A stretch of 64,000 nt of DNA from NCBI GenBank assembly GCA_032622095.1, contig CP136063.1:7419814-7483813 (forward strand), given 5' to 3'. Below are positions 45,309 to 58,711 of this stretch, one piece after another (within the stretch, counting starts at the first letter, position 1; each line of letters opens with the position of its first letter). The notes under the pieces are model-generated. The model was not told where the DNA came from and ran no database searches. It saw only the letters and a program-made list of their open reading frames with translations. This DNA comes from Siphonodentalium dalli (Eukaryota; Mollusca; Scaphopoda; Gadilida; Siphonodentaliidae). Made by a program: the position numbers and the translations under genes.

Positions 45309-46264
45309 TAATTGTTTATTTGCATATCAAATGACGATATGAAATAGCGATAGCATAACCGTGTGTATTTCGTATAAATGTTGTTGATCGATAAAAAGAT
45401 ATTCACGAATTTGGCATAATGTTCTTTTTAGTGGATACCATATCATCGCTAACCATGTACAGTACTCTCTATTGTTGATCGGTCGTTATCCAATTGAAAC
45501 ATGAAATTATTTGCGAGGTTAACCTCGGCTGTATGTGCTGATATCATAAACATCGCTATATACCTAAATAATTATGGGGTTAACCTATGCACTATGTGCT
45601 GATATCATAAACATCGCCCCATATCTAAATATGTACATGATTGGCCTCGGCATTATTTGCTGAGATCATAAACACCGCCCTAATATAAACATTTAGTAAC
45701 AAACCCTTTATAGTATTTGAATAGTTAACAACGCAGTGCCCCTGTTTAGAGCTATGGTTTTCATGAGCCGCTATTCACACACGCAGTCCACATGAATCGG
45801 ACATGACAATGGTAGTATCAAAAGTAGTATCGGCTAATTCATGCCCAATCATACGTATAACTGTATTATCAATGTCGCAATTAAGATCATATCAAGGTGC
45901 CTGGGTGCGTATAAGCCACAGTTGGTCGACCATTGGATACGGCTAAACAAAAATATAATAATGGTTAGGCCAACGTGATGAATTTGTTTCTTTTCACCCA
46001 CCCGTATTCGTAAGTATATGCGTAACTGCATTACCCACTCTCTACCTTGACTGATAGTAATGCAACGAACAGCTGGACATCATCGGTTGTCATGCCTTCA
46101 AACTTACGGGTATAGGACGACAATGAATTGTTCTACAATGTTGCATGTGCATAATTATGTTATACCGAGTGTGTCAGATCACAGTGTTATGTCGTTTGGC
46201 TATTGGCATGGGAAATAGTTGAAACACAGAGTGAAAATGTACCCACAATTTATGAATCTCCAAT
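45309..46264. other. Intron sequence with a weak internal repeat
   Basis: Loose repetition of TATGTGCTGATATCATAAAC (about 45532 and 45592, and a diverged one near 45655). No exon or element otherwise. Confidence 0.4.
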
Positions 46265-48219
46265 AGAGACCTTTCGCAAAACTCACGTTTACGATTACGG
46301 ATACGGATAGGGTACTACGTCACCAACATTTGTGTACTTTCTAATCGTTGTCGTATTTTACTATCCGCAATAACGGTTACGATTTCATGGTTTCTAATAA
46401 GCTCAAATAACACCTGAAATTTATTTTCTGCAACATATCACTTTACTCCGTTCGAGACTGTATATGTATATCATGTAAACCATCCAGTTGTATTGAGCTA
46501 CGACCTCGGTGTGCTGTTTAGATTGGCAATCACTCTACTCGTCGTCGTGAATCTCGAGCTTCCCGCGAAATAAGATAGCTATTCACAACTTTGCAGTAAT
46601 AGAAGTACACTATGAAACCAGTCGCCAAATATACACGACTGACATGGATTTGGTGGTACTAAAAGAATATTTGGCACACCCACCAACATCACCGTGTCGA
46701 CTTTGTTACGATTTGATAGGACAAATCAGAAGTGATGCACATCAGCGAGCACAGCAAACTTATGTCTGATTTCCTAAACCCAAAGAGGTGATAGGCCTGG
46801 ATAGGATAGGATATTTGATTCCCAATACACATACACAGAGACGTGGCGACAGGGGGGGGGGTGGGTGTTGGGTGCCTCACCCTCCAACTTTGGTCAAAAT
46901 TTTCAACAGTTGGAAATTTCATACCTGACACAACATTAGTTGGAAATTTTACACCAACAATAGGTTGATAATGTTCTTGTAGTTTGATTTTCAAACAACT
47001 TATTGTGGGGAATTTATTGTTTTTGGACCAATATTTGCATATTTTCCTTCTTTTGATAAAAATTTTGGACTGAAATGGCCATCAGTTAGAAATTTTCCAA
47101 CCTTAGGGGTGTCAGGTTGGAAATTTCCAACACTTGGAAAGCTTGTGTCTTGGTCCCTCCCGTGGCCAGTCAAAAACTTCTAGTTAATTTAAGAAAATAA
47201 TATTGTCCTACATTTGGTCAAAATTGTCACTGGAATTGTCATCAGTTGGAAATTTCCAACTCTATGAATGCTTGAGGCTAGTCTAGATGCCAGGATTTTG
47301 CGATTTTCTTGTTCACGTTTAAAAAAAACTTTCGCCCGATGTGTCCTGGTCCCTCCCCGTGGCCAATAAAAAACTGCTAATGAGTTTAAGAAAACAATAT
47401 TTTACTACATTTGGTTAAAATCGTTGACTGAAAATTTCCAAACTAAGGGAGAGTATGAGGTTGAAATTTCCAACACTAGGAAAGTTTGAGGTCAGTCTAG
47501 ATGCTAGGATTTTGCGATTTTCTTGTTTAGTTTTCACAATTTTCTCACACCGGGCCGAACAACCATGATCGGCCCGGTGGGTCCTGGTTTATTGCCCGTA
47601 GTCGTGTGCACACCCCCAACGGAAACCCTCTAGCCACGTCCTTGCACATACATATTACATAATAATGATGACAATTATGGATAATTCTGTCGTAAATTGT
47701 GGGGGATGGCATAATCTGGCTGGACTGTCTTTCTGCAGAAATCGCGTTGAAATGAAATTGCGGACTGAAAGGGTCTTGAAGTGGTGGCGTCGTGGTTGAT
47801 GTGAGGTCCAAATTTAGGAACCGCTCTTCCCCCATCAGCATAACGCCTATCAGGTCATCCATATGATAACAACGAACTGAATTTCCACCACATATGACCT
47901 GGCATTTATACCTGTATTGCCATAATATATCACGAGAATCCCGGGTCGTACGTTGTGACTGGTCGAATTATTGACAATATAAACAGGTCATGATTATCGC
48001 ATTGTTGCAAATGAGACGATAAGTGAAGTATTAAGGGACTGTATACCAAACACACGCTTTGAGTTGTAAAAGTGGTACGAAATAATGATGGTACGTGTTC
48101 GTCAAAACTCTTACGCGTAGTCGTTTTGCGAAAGGACTTTTTGGCCATACGGATAGACTTACGACTACGAATAGCTATCCGTATTCGTAATCGTAAACGT
48201 GAGGATGCGAAAGGTCTCT
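46265..48219. mobile_element. 2-kb TIR element, copy 2 (inverted relative to copy 1)
   Basis: Begins AGAGACCTTTCGCAAAACTC and ends GCGAAAGGTCTCT with the same 50-bp terminal repeats as 25879-28080, in opposite orientation. It carries the same 72-aa open frame (47930-48148, minus) and the same nested hAT-like insertion at 46836-47644. No transposase. Confidence 0.8.
46828..47652. mobile_element. hAT-like element nested in TIR copy 2, perfect 8-bp TSD
   Basis: Element 46836-47644 with inverted ends CAGAGACGTGGCGACAGGG and CCCTCTAGCCACGTCCTTG, flanked by identical CACATACA (46828-46835, 47645-47652). It contains the same phrases as 26461-27474, in reverse. Additional decayed relatives are at 51386-52066 and in 6280-8070. 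Confidence 0.8.
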
Positions 48220-48408
48220 ATTAATTAACTTTACACGACAACACGATGGTATTTAACTCTGACCCTTCCAGTCAATATAGCTAATGTTATAAAATTGAAT
48301 TATAAATTGTGCCAGCACTCCCCGCGTTTGAGACAAACTGGTGAAAATCGAGCAATGTGTTTGTTTGTAGATTAGATGAGATGATTTATTGGCACTGATA
48401 CTAATATA

Positions 48409-48873
48409 TGTGACCCGCCATATCAAATCCAGTCGTAAGTCGGCATTTTTTGTTACCCTGTGCCAATGCATTCTCTTATATATGCGAGTCGACCATAGGT
48501 CGCCTCGCATATATAAGAGAATGCATTGGCCTAACAATTTTTTATCATGTTTTTTAAATAAATGTTTCTTACAATTTTTAAGACATAAAATAAAAAACAT
48601 CCATTACCCTGCAGGGAGCCCCACACATATATAGAAGCATATAGAAGAGTGTCGTCTGCTCATGTTTGTCTGGGGCTCTGTATGGGTTAAATTATTAAAT
48701 TGTTAAAGAATACAAGAACAAATTATTAAAATTGTAAAAAATTGTTAGGCCAATGCATTTTCTTGTATATGCGAGGCGACCTATGGTCGACTCGCATATA
48801 TAAGAGCATGCATTGGCACAGTGTAAAAAACAAAAATCCCGACTTAAGACTGGATTTGATATGGCGGGTCACA
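48409..48873. mobile_element. Hairpin-cassette element, TGTGACCCGCC chassis, complete
   Basis: 465 bp, inverted ends TGTGACCCGCCATATCAAAT and complement, flanked by TATA on both sides. Hairpin cassettes at about 48461-48530 and 48748-48817 surround a nested mini-MITE. Non-coding. Confidence 0.85.
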
Positions 48874-49134
48874 TATATGCAATGTTATACACATAGGCCA
48901 CATGAATACACATTTAAAAATGTTAGATGGAGATATTTCATATTATTAATTGTATCATTAATACTGGTCAGCCTCTATAATTAAATATATCATTGCCAGG
49001 GATAACACCGAAAGAAGGGCACATGAATCCCTCTTATTCTAAAAGTGGCACCTAATACCTGTGATTACTTTAATGACGATGACTGTCCAGTCTGTTCAGA
49101 CTGTTGTGCACGGCCTTAATAACATATATGTGGC

Positions 49135-50870
49135 TGACCCAGTGTGGGACTGACTCTTCGATTAATTGATACATGATAACCTATATCTGTCTGAGACAGT
49201 GTGGGACTGATTCATCGATAAATTAATACATGATAACCTATATCTGTTGAGCCAGTGTGGGACTGACTCCTCGACGCATTAATACATGATAACCTATATC
49301 TGTCTGAGACAGTGTGGGACTGACTTCTCGATAAATTGATACATGATAACCTATATCTGTCTGAGCCAGTGTGGGACTGATTCCTCGATGAATTAATACA
49401 TGATAACCTATATATGTTGAGCCAGTGTGGGACTGACTCCTCGATGAATTGATACATGATAACCTATATCTGTCTGAGCCAGTGTGAGACTGACTCCTCG
49501 ATGACTTAATACATGATAACCTATATATGTTGAACCAGTGTGGGACTGATTCCTCGATGAATTAATACATGATAACCTATATCTGTCTGAGCCATGGTGA
49601 GACTGACTCCTCGATGACTTAATACATGATAACCTATATATGTTGAACCAGTGTGGGACTGATTTCTCGATGAATTAATACATGATAACCTATATCTGTC
49701 TGAGACAGTGTGGGACTGATTCCTCGATGCATTAATACATGATAACCTATATATGTTGAGCTAGTGTGAGATTGATTCCTCGATGAATTAATACATGATA
49801 ACCTATATCTGTCTGAGACAGTGTGGGACTGACTCCTCGATAAATTGATACATGATAACCTATATCTGTCTGAGCCAGTGTGAGACTGACTCCTCGATGA
49901 CTTAATACATGATAACCTATATATGTTGAACCAGTGTGGGACTGATTCCTCGATGAATTAATACATGATAACCTATATCTGTCTGAGACAGTGTGGGACT
50001 GATTCCTCGATGCATTAATACATGATAACCTATATATGTTGAGCCAGTGTGGGATTGATTCCTCGATGAATTAATACATGATAACCTATATATGTCTGAG
50101 CCAGTGTGGGACTGATTCCTCGATGAATTAATACATGATAACCTATATCTGTCTGAGCCAGTGTGGGACTGACTCCTCGATGAATTGATACATGATAACC
50201 TATATCTGTCTGAGCCAGTGTGGGACTGACTCCTCGATGAATTAATACATGATAACTTATATATGTTGAGCCAGTGTGGGACTGACTCCTCGATGAATTG
50301 ATACATTATAACCTATGTCTGTCTGAGACAGTGTGGGACTGACTCCTGATGAATTAATACATGATAACATATATATGTTGAGCCAGTGTGGGACTGACTC
50401 CTGATGAATTAATACATGATAACCTATATATGTTGAGCCAGTGTGGGACTGACTCCTCGATGACTTAATACATGATAACCTATATATGTTGAGCCAGTGT
50501 GGGACTGATTCCTCGATGAATTGATACATGATAACCTATATATGTTGAGCCAGTGTGGGACTGACTCCTCGATGAATTAATACATGATAACCTATATCTG
50601 TCTGAGCCAGTGTGAGACTGACTCCTCGGTGAATTAATACATGATAATCTATATATGTTGAGCCAGTGTGAGACTGATTCATCGATGAATTAATACATGA
50701 TAACCTATATAAGTTGAGCCAGTGTTGGACTGACTCCTGATGAATTAATACATGATAACCTATATATGTTGAGCCAGTGTGGGACTGACTCCTCGATGAA
50801 TTAATACATGATAACCTATATATGTTGAGCCAGTGTGGGACTGACTCCTCGATGAATTGATATATGACAG
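49135..50870. repeat. 56/57-bp minisatellite, about 30 copies
   Basis: Units of GAGCCAGTGTGGGACTGACT, CCTCGATGAATTAATACATG and ATAACCTATAT, ending either in ATGTT or CTGTCT. The two ending types and GAGCCAG/GAGACAG variants recur in blocks, suggesting multi-unit amplification. Overlapping frames are artefacts. Confidence 0.95.
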
Positions 50871-51385
50871 CAGTTACAACACCCATATGTTGTGCTTCAG
50901 AAACTATCTTTATGTGTGTGTTAGATACCATCGAAAACTTCAAATCAATTTGTACAAGTACCTTTGTTATGCTTCAGAAATTATAATTATTTGTGTGCTG
51001 GATACCATCAGAAACTTCAAATCTATTTGCTAAAGTGCCTAAACGTAATTGTCGGTCGCGGCTTATCAGCCACTTGAGCGAAGAGTTATCGGTGAATTGG
51101 GTTTACACACCATTCACGAGATGCATCCACGGCGGATTTTCTTGGTCGTATTTGAATGTCGTTGGTTTGGTTATAATGTTGATTTATTAGGATTTTTGCC
51201 TTTCCGGTCGCCTGTAAATATTAGCACAAAGTCAGCTTACCGGTGGGGTAGGGACAACACTGAGGGTAACTTCACCGGAAAGTCAAATCACGACACGTAT
51301 AGGAACAAGAACGTGACGTCATCAATTGCTCAGCTTGAACCTCGATAAACGCTTATTTGGGATCCACCCAATGACGACACCATAT
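50871..51385. other. Intron sequence with a 100-bp two-copy repeat
   Basis: The stretch GATACCATCGAAAACTTCAA (about 50925) recurs as GATACCATCAGAAACTTCAA (about 51000) with shared upstream sequence. A 99-codon + strand frame at 51049-51348 has no recognisable domain and is not called as a gene. Confidence 0.5.
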
Positions 51386-52066
51386 GCAGGGACGCCGTGA
51401 GAGGGTATCCGTTAGGAAAGGTTCCAGCTTGACATTTGGAAACCACATCCCCACATCTAACCAGTCAAAATGCCCATTTCCTCCCTCTGAGTGTCAAAAT
51501 GCCCATTTCCTCCCTCTGAGTGTCAAAATGCCCATTTCCTCCCTATGAGTGTCAAAATGCCCATTTCCTCCCTCTGAGTGTCAAAATGCCAATTTCCTCC
51601 CTATGAGTGTCAAAATGCCCATTTCCTCCCTCTGAGTGTCAAAATGCCCATTTCCTCCCTCTCAATGTCAATATGCCTATTTCGTCAAACGTTCCAACTA
51701 TTGGACACAAAAAGTCTTCCAACCTGACACCCCATAAGATTTGAAGATTTCCAACTGATGGTTATTTCAGCCAAAATCTTTACCAAAAGTAGAAACAGCA
51801 TATTCCTTACTAATTATAGCATATTCCTTACTAATTGTAGCATATTTCTTACTAATTATAGCATATTCCTTACTAATTATAGCATATTCCTTACTAATTA
51901 TAGCATATTTCTTACTAATTACAGCATATTCCTTACTAATTACTAGTTGGAAGTTCAAATAATGAGAACATTTCCAACCTAAATAATGTTGTGTAAAAAA
52001 TCTACTAATATTGATCAAATATAGGGGCCGAAACACAACCCCAACCCCATATCGCCACGTCTATTA
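51386..52066. mobile_element. Decayed hAT-like element with two internal minisatellites
   Basis: Left end CAGGGACGCCGTGAGAGGG and right end near CCCATATCGCCACGTCTAT match the inverted ends of 26461-27474 and 46836-47644. Inside are a 29-bp array (51463-51690, GTCAAAATGCCCATTTCCTC unit, about 7 copies) and a 21-bp array (51793-51945, CATATTCCTTACTAATTATA unit, about 7 copies). Confidence 0.7.
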
Positions 52067-52093
52067 TCATAGTTCGTGTAAGTTTGTTCCCCA

Positions 52094-55000
52094 AATCAGC
52101 TACGGATTACGTGAACTGTGTGTGTACTCCCGTTACAATTTATAATTGGCATCCCATCCGATCACGGATTACGTGAGCTGTGTGTGTACTAACGTTACAA
52201 TTTATAATTGGCATCCCATCCGATCACGGATTACGTGAGCTGTGTGTGTTCTCCCGTTACAATTTATAATTGGCATCCCATCCGATCACGGATTACATGA
52301 GCTGTGTGTGTAGTCCCGTTACAATTTATAATTGACATCCCATCCGATCAAGGATTACGTGAGCTGTGTGTGTACTCCCGTTACAATTTATAATTGGCAT
52401 CCCATCCGATCACGGATTACGTGAGCTGTGTGTGTACTAACGTTACAATTTATAATTGACATCCCATCCGATCACGGATTACGTGAGATGTGTGAGTACT
52501 CCCGTTACAATTTATAATTGACATCCCATCCGATCACGGATTACGTGAGATGTCTGTGTACTAACGTTACAATTTATAATTGGCATCCCATCCGATCAAG
52601 GATTACGTGAGCTGTGTGTGTACTCCCGTTACAATTTATAATTGACATCCCATCCGATCACGGATTACATGAGATGTGTGTGTACTAACGTTACAATTTA
52701 TAATTGGCATCCCATCCGATCACGGATTACGTGAGCTGTGTGTGTACTAACGTTACAATTTATAATTGACATCCCATCCCATCACGGATTACGTGAGCTG
52801 TGTGTGTACTCCCGTTACAATTTATAATTGGCATCCCATCCGATCACGGATTACGTGAGCTGTGTGTGTACTAACGTTACAATTTATAATTGGCATCCCA
52901 TCCGATCACGGATTACGTGAGCTGTGTGTGTACTAACGTTACAATTTATAATTGACATCCCATCCGATCACGGATTACGTGAGCTGTGTGTGTACTAACG
53001 TTACAATTTATAATTGGCATCCCATCCGATCACGGATTACGTGAGCTGTGTGTGTACTAACGTTACAATTTATAATTGGCATCCCATCCGATCACGGATT
53101 ACGTGAGCTGTGTGTGTACTAACGTTACAATTTATAATTGACATCCCATCCGATCACGGATTACGTGAGCTGTGTGTGTACTAACGTTACAATTTATAAT
53201 TGACATCCCATCCGATCACGGATTACGTGAGATGTGTGTGTACTCCCGTTACAATTTATAATTGACATCCCATCTGATCACGGATTACGTGAGCTGTGTG
53301 TGTACTAACGTTACAATTTATAATTGACATCCCATCCGATCACGGATTACGTGAGATGTGTGTGTTCTCCCGTTACAATTTATAATTGGCATCCCATCCT
53401 ATCACGGATTACGTGAGATGTGTGTGTACTAACGTTACAATTTATAATTGACATCCCATCCGATCACGGATTACATGAGCTGTGTGTGTACTCCCGTTAC
53501 AATTTATAATTGACATCCCATCCGATCACGGATTACGTGAGCTGTGTGTGTACTAACGTTACAATTTATAATTGACATCCCATCCGATCACGGATTACGT
53601 GAGCTGTGTGTGTACTCCCGTTACAATTTATAATTGACATCCCATCCGATCACGGATTACGTGAGCTGTGTGTGTACTAACGTTACAATTTATAATTGAC
53701 ATCCCATCCGATCACGGATTACGTGAGCTGTGTGTGTACTCCCGTTACAATTTATAATTGACATCCCATCCCATCACGGATTACGTGAGCTGTGTGTGTA
53801 CTAACGTTACAATTTATAATTGACATCCCATCCCATCACGGATTACGTGAGCTGTGTGTGTACTAACGTTACAATTTATAATTGACATCCCATCCGATCA
53901 CGGATTACGTGAGCTGTGTGTGTACTAACGTTACAATTTATAATTGACATCCCATCCGATCACGGATTACGTGAGCTGTGTGTGTACTAACGTTACAATT
54001 TATAATTGACATCCCATCCGATCACAGATTACGTGAGCTGTGTGTGTACTAACGTTACAATTTATAATTGGCATCCCATCCGATCACGGATTACGTGAGC
54101 TGTGTGTGTACTCCCGTTACAATTTATAATTGGCATCCAATCCGATCACGGATTACGTGAGCTGTGTGTGTACTAACGTTACAATTTATAATTGACATCC
54201 CATCCGATCACAGATTACGTGAGCTGTGTGTGTACTAACGTTACAATTTATAATTGGCATCCCATCCGATCACGGATTACGTGAGCTGTGTGTGTACTCC
54301 CGTTACAATTTATAATTGGCATCCCATCCGATCACGGATTACGTGAGCTGTGTGTGTACTAACGTTACAATTTATAATTGGCATCCCATCCGATCACGGA
54401 TTACGTGAGCTGTGTGTGTACTAACGTTACAATTTATAATTGACATCCCATCCGATCACGGATTACATGAGCTGTGTGTGTACTCCCGTTACAATTTATA
54501 ATTGACATCCCATCCGATCACGGATTACGTGAGCTGTGTGTGTACTAACGTTACAATTTATAATTGACATCCCATCCGATCACGGATTACGTGAGCTTTG
54601 TGTGTACTCCCGTTACAATTTATAATTGACATCCCATCCGATCACGGATTACGTGAGCTGTGTGTGTACTAACGTTACAATTTATAATTGGCATCCCATC
54701 CGATCACGGATTACGTGAGCTGTGTGTGTACTCCCGTTACAATTTATAATTGACATCCCATCCGATCACGGATTACCTGAGCTGTGTGTGTACTAACGTT
54801 ACAATTTATAATTGGCATCCCATCCGATCACGGATTACGTGAGCTGTGTGTGTACTCCCGTTACAATTTATAATTGGCATCCCATCCGATCACGGATTAC
54901 CTGAGCTGTGTGTGTACTCCCGTTACAATTTATAATTGGCATCCCATCCGATCACGGATTACGTGAGCTGTGTGTGTACTCCCGTTACAATTTATAATTG

Positions 55001-57690
55001 GCATCCCATCCGATCACGGATTACGTGAGCTGTGTGTGTACTAACGTTACAATTTATAATTGGCATCCCATCCCATCACGGATTACCTGAGCTGTGTGTG
55101 TACTCCCGTTACAATTTATAATTGGCATCCCATCCGATCACGGATTACGTGAGCTGTGTGTGTACTAACGTTACAATTTATAATTGGCATCCCATCCGAT
55201 CACGGATTACATGAGCTGTGTGTGTACTCCCGTTACAATTTATAATTGACATCCCATCTGATCACGGATTACGTGAGCTGTGTGTGTACTAACGTTACAA
55301 TTTATAATTGACATCCCATCCTATCACGGATTACATGAGCTGTGTGTGTACTAACGTTACAATTTATAATTGACATCCCATCCGAACACGGATTACGTGA
55401 GCTGTGTGTGTACTAACGTTACAATTTATAATTGACATCCCATCCGATCACGGATTACGTGAGCTGTGTGTGTACTAACGTTACAATTTATAATTGACAT
55501 CCCATCCGATCACGGATTACGTGAGCTGTGTGTGTTCTCCCGTTACAATTTATAATTGACATCCCATCCGATTACGGATTACGTGAGCTGTGTGTGTACT
55601 CCCGTTACAATTTATAATTGACATCCCATCCGATCACGGATTACGTGAGCTGTGTGTGTACTCCCGTTACAATTTATAATTGACATCCCATCCGATCACG
55701 GATTACCTGAGCTGTGTGTGTACTAACGTTACAATTTATAATTGGCATCCCATCCGATCACGGATTACCTGAGCTGTGTGTGTACTCCCGTTACAATTTA
55801 TAATTGACATCCCATCCGATTACGGATTACGTGAGCTGTGTGTGTACTAACGTTACAATTTATAATTGGCATCCCATCCGATCACGGATTACGTGAGATG
55901 TGTGTGTACTCCCGTTACAATTTATAATTGGCATCCCATCCGATCACAGATTACGTGAGCTGTGTGTGTACTAACGTTACAATTTATAATTGACATCCCA
56001 TCCGATCACAGATTACGTGAGCTGTGTGTGTACTAACGTTACAATTTATAATTGGCATCCCATCCGATCACAGATTACCTGAGCTGTGTGTGTACTAACG
56101 TTACAATTTATAATTGACATCCCATCCGATCACGGATTACTTGAGCTGTGTGTGTACTAACGTTACAATTTATAATTGACATCCCATCCGATCACGGATT
56201 ACGTGAGCTGTGTGTGTACTCCCGTTACAATTTATAATTGACATCCCATCCGATCACGGATTACGTGAGCTGTGTGTGTACTCCCGTTACAATTTATAAT
56301 TGGCATCCCATCCGATCACGGATTACGTGAGCTGTGTGTGTACTAACGTTACAATTTATAATTGGCATCCCATCCGATCACGGATTACGTGAGCTGTGTG
56401 TGTACTAACGTTACAATTTATAATTGACATCCCATCCGATCACGGATTACGTGAGCTGTGTGTGTACTAACGTTACAATTTATAATTGACATCCCATCCG
56501 ATCACGGATTACGTGAGCTGTGTGTGTACTCCCGTTACAATTTATAATTGGCATCCCATCCAATCACGGATTACGTGAGCTGTGTGTGTACTAACGTTAC
56601 AATTTATAATTGACATCCCATCCGATCACGGATTACGTGAGCTGTGTGTGTACTCCCGCTACAATTTATAATTGGCATCCCATCCCATCACGGATTACGT
56701 GAGCTGTGTGTGTACTAACGTTACAATTTATAATTGACATCCCATCCTATCACGGATTACGTGAGCTGTGTGTGTACTCCCGTTACAATTTATAATTGAC
56801 ATCCCATCCGATCACGGATTACGTGAGCTGTGTGTGTACTAACGTTACAATTTATAATTGACATCCCATCCGATCACGGATTACGTGAGCTGTGTGTGTA
56901 CTCCCGTTACAATTTATAATTGGCATCCCATCCGATCACGGATTACCTGAGCTGTGTGTGTAATCCCGTTACAATTTATAATTGACATCCCATCCTATCA
57001 CGGATTACGTGAGCTGTGTGTGTACTAACGTTACAATTTATAATTGACATCCCATCCGATCACGGATTACGTGAGCTGTGTGTGTACTAACGTTACAATT
57101 TATAATTGACATCCCATCCGATCACGGATTACGTGAGCTGTGTGTGTACTCCCGTTACAATTTATAATTGACATCCCATCCGATCACGGATTACGTGAGC
57201 TGTGTGTGTACTAACGTTACAATTTATAATTGACATCCCATCCGATCACGGATTACGTGAGCTGTGTGTGTACTCCCGTTACAATTTATAATTGTAATCC
57301 CATCCTATCACGGATTACGTGAGCTGTGTGTGTACTAACGTTACAATTTATAATTGGCATCCCATCCGATCACGGATTACGTGAGCTGTGTGTGTACTCC
57401 CGTTACAATTTATAATTGACATCCCATCCGATCACGGATTACGTGAGCTGTGTGTGTACTAACGTTACAGTTTATAATTGACATCCCATCCGATCACGGA
57501 TTACGTGAGCTGTGTGTGTACTAACGTTACAATTTATAATTGGCATCCCATCCGATCACGGATTACGTGAGCTGTGTGTGTACTAACGTTACAATTTATA
57601 ATTGACATCCCATCCGATCACGGATTACGTGAGCTGTGTGTGTACTCCCGTTACAATTTATAATTGGCGTCCCATCCGATCACGGATTAA
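52094..57690. repeat. 62-bp satellite, about 90 copies
   Basis: Highly regular 62-bp period (for example CGGATTAC at 52103 and 52165). The unit contains CGATCACGGATTACGTGAGC, a TGTGTGTGTACT stretch and CGTTACAATTTATAATTG. Two diagnostic sites vary between copies: ACTAACG or ACTCCCG, and TTGACATCCC or TTGGCATCCC. It lies in the intron between LRR exons 58823 and 43064. No ORF spans it. Confidence 0.97.
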
Positions 57691-57739
57691 GTGACGAGCG
57701 TGAATGTTTACTCGCATGGCGGGAACGTAGAGACCATGT

Positions 57740-58262
57740 GCCAATACATTATCAATTATACGAGTCGACGATAGGTCGCCCAGCATATATACGAGTCGAC
57801 GATAGGTCGCCCAGCATATATACGAGTCGACGATAGGTCGCCCAGCATATATACGAGTCGACGATAGGTCGCCCAGCATATATACGAGTCGACGATAGGT
57901 CGCCCAGCATATATACGAGTCGACGATAGGTCGCCCAGCATATATACGAGTCGACGATAGGTCGCCCAGCATATATACGAGTCGACGATAGGTCGCCCAG
58001 CATATATACGATAATGCATTGGCCTAGCATATATACGAGTCGACGATAGGTCGCCCAGCATATATACGAGTCGACGATAGGTCGCCCAGCATATATACGA
58101 GTCGACGATAGGTCGCCCAGCATATATACGAGTCGACGATAGGTCGCCCAGCATATATACGAGTCGACGATAGGTCGCCCAGCATATATACGAGTCGACG
58201 ATAGGTCGCCCAGCATATATACAAGAATGCATTGGCCTAGCATATATACGAGAATGCATTGA
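57740..58262. repeat. 31-bp array expanded from half of a hairpin cassette
   Basis: About 15 near-identical units of ATATACGAGTCGACGATAGG plus TCGCCCAGCAT. This is the central part of the hairpin cassette (GCGAGTCGACCATAGGTCGC) with one arm altered. The array is interrupted once by AATGCATTGGCCTAG (about 58013) and ends with two GAATGCATTG.CCTAGCAT units. Shadow frames on the minus strand are repeats, not genes. Confidence 0.9.
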
Positions 58263-58710
58263 CCTAGCATTTCTTTCTTGTCATTTTATATTAATATTTC
58301 TTACATTCTTGTATAATTTTGTCATCATTTTTTCTTACATTTTTTAACAATTTTTATCTTTTTTATCATTTGTTCTTACATTCTTTATCAAGTTTTATCA
58401 GTTTTTATCATTTTTCTTATATTCTTTAAAAATGCTATCATTTTGTTATCATTTGTTCATACATTGTTTAATTTTATCAGTTTTTATATGTTGTTTCTTA
58501 CATTCATTAACAGTTTTTATCATTTTCCCTTATATTTGTTAAAAGTTTTATCATTATTTATCATCTGTTCTTATATTCTTTAACACTTTTATCAATTGTT
58601 GTAATTTTTTCTAACAATCTTATCTTTTTTTTTTTTTACAAATTTTGTTTTACATTTGTTAACAATTGTAAAAACAAATATGAAATTTGTTAGGACAATG
58701 CATTCGCGTA
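58263..58710. repeat. Spacer of the hairpin element, expanded
   Basis: About 14 imperfect copies of TTTCTTACATTCTTTAACAA plus TTTTATCATTTTT. This is the same phrase that separates paired hairpin cassettes elsewhere, here about 430 bp long. It ends with TTGTTAGGACAATGCATTCGCG, a decayed second cassette. Confidence 0.8.
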
Positions 58711-58711
58711 T

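Noticed and set aside
49212-50943. Several minus-strand frames with CINSSRSQSHTGS repeats
   Set aside because: Encoded by the 56/57-bp minisatellite; repeated stops and frame changes between units.
51049-51348. 99-codon frame on the plus strand
   Set aside because: No recognisable domain, poor composition for a conserved protein and located in repeat-rich intron. Not called without expression evidence.
52094-57690. Could the regular 62-bp array be a CRISPR?
   Set aside because: No unique spacers between repeats. Units are contiguous copies, and the context is a eukaryotic intron.
57752-58270. Three overlapping minus-strand frames with STRIYAGRPIVDSYICW-type repeats
   Set aside because: Tandem 31-bp repeat derived from a hairpin cassette; frames are shadows of the repeat.
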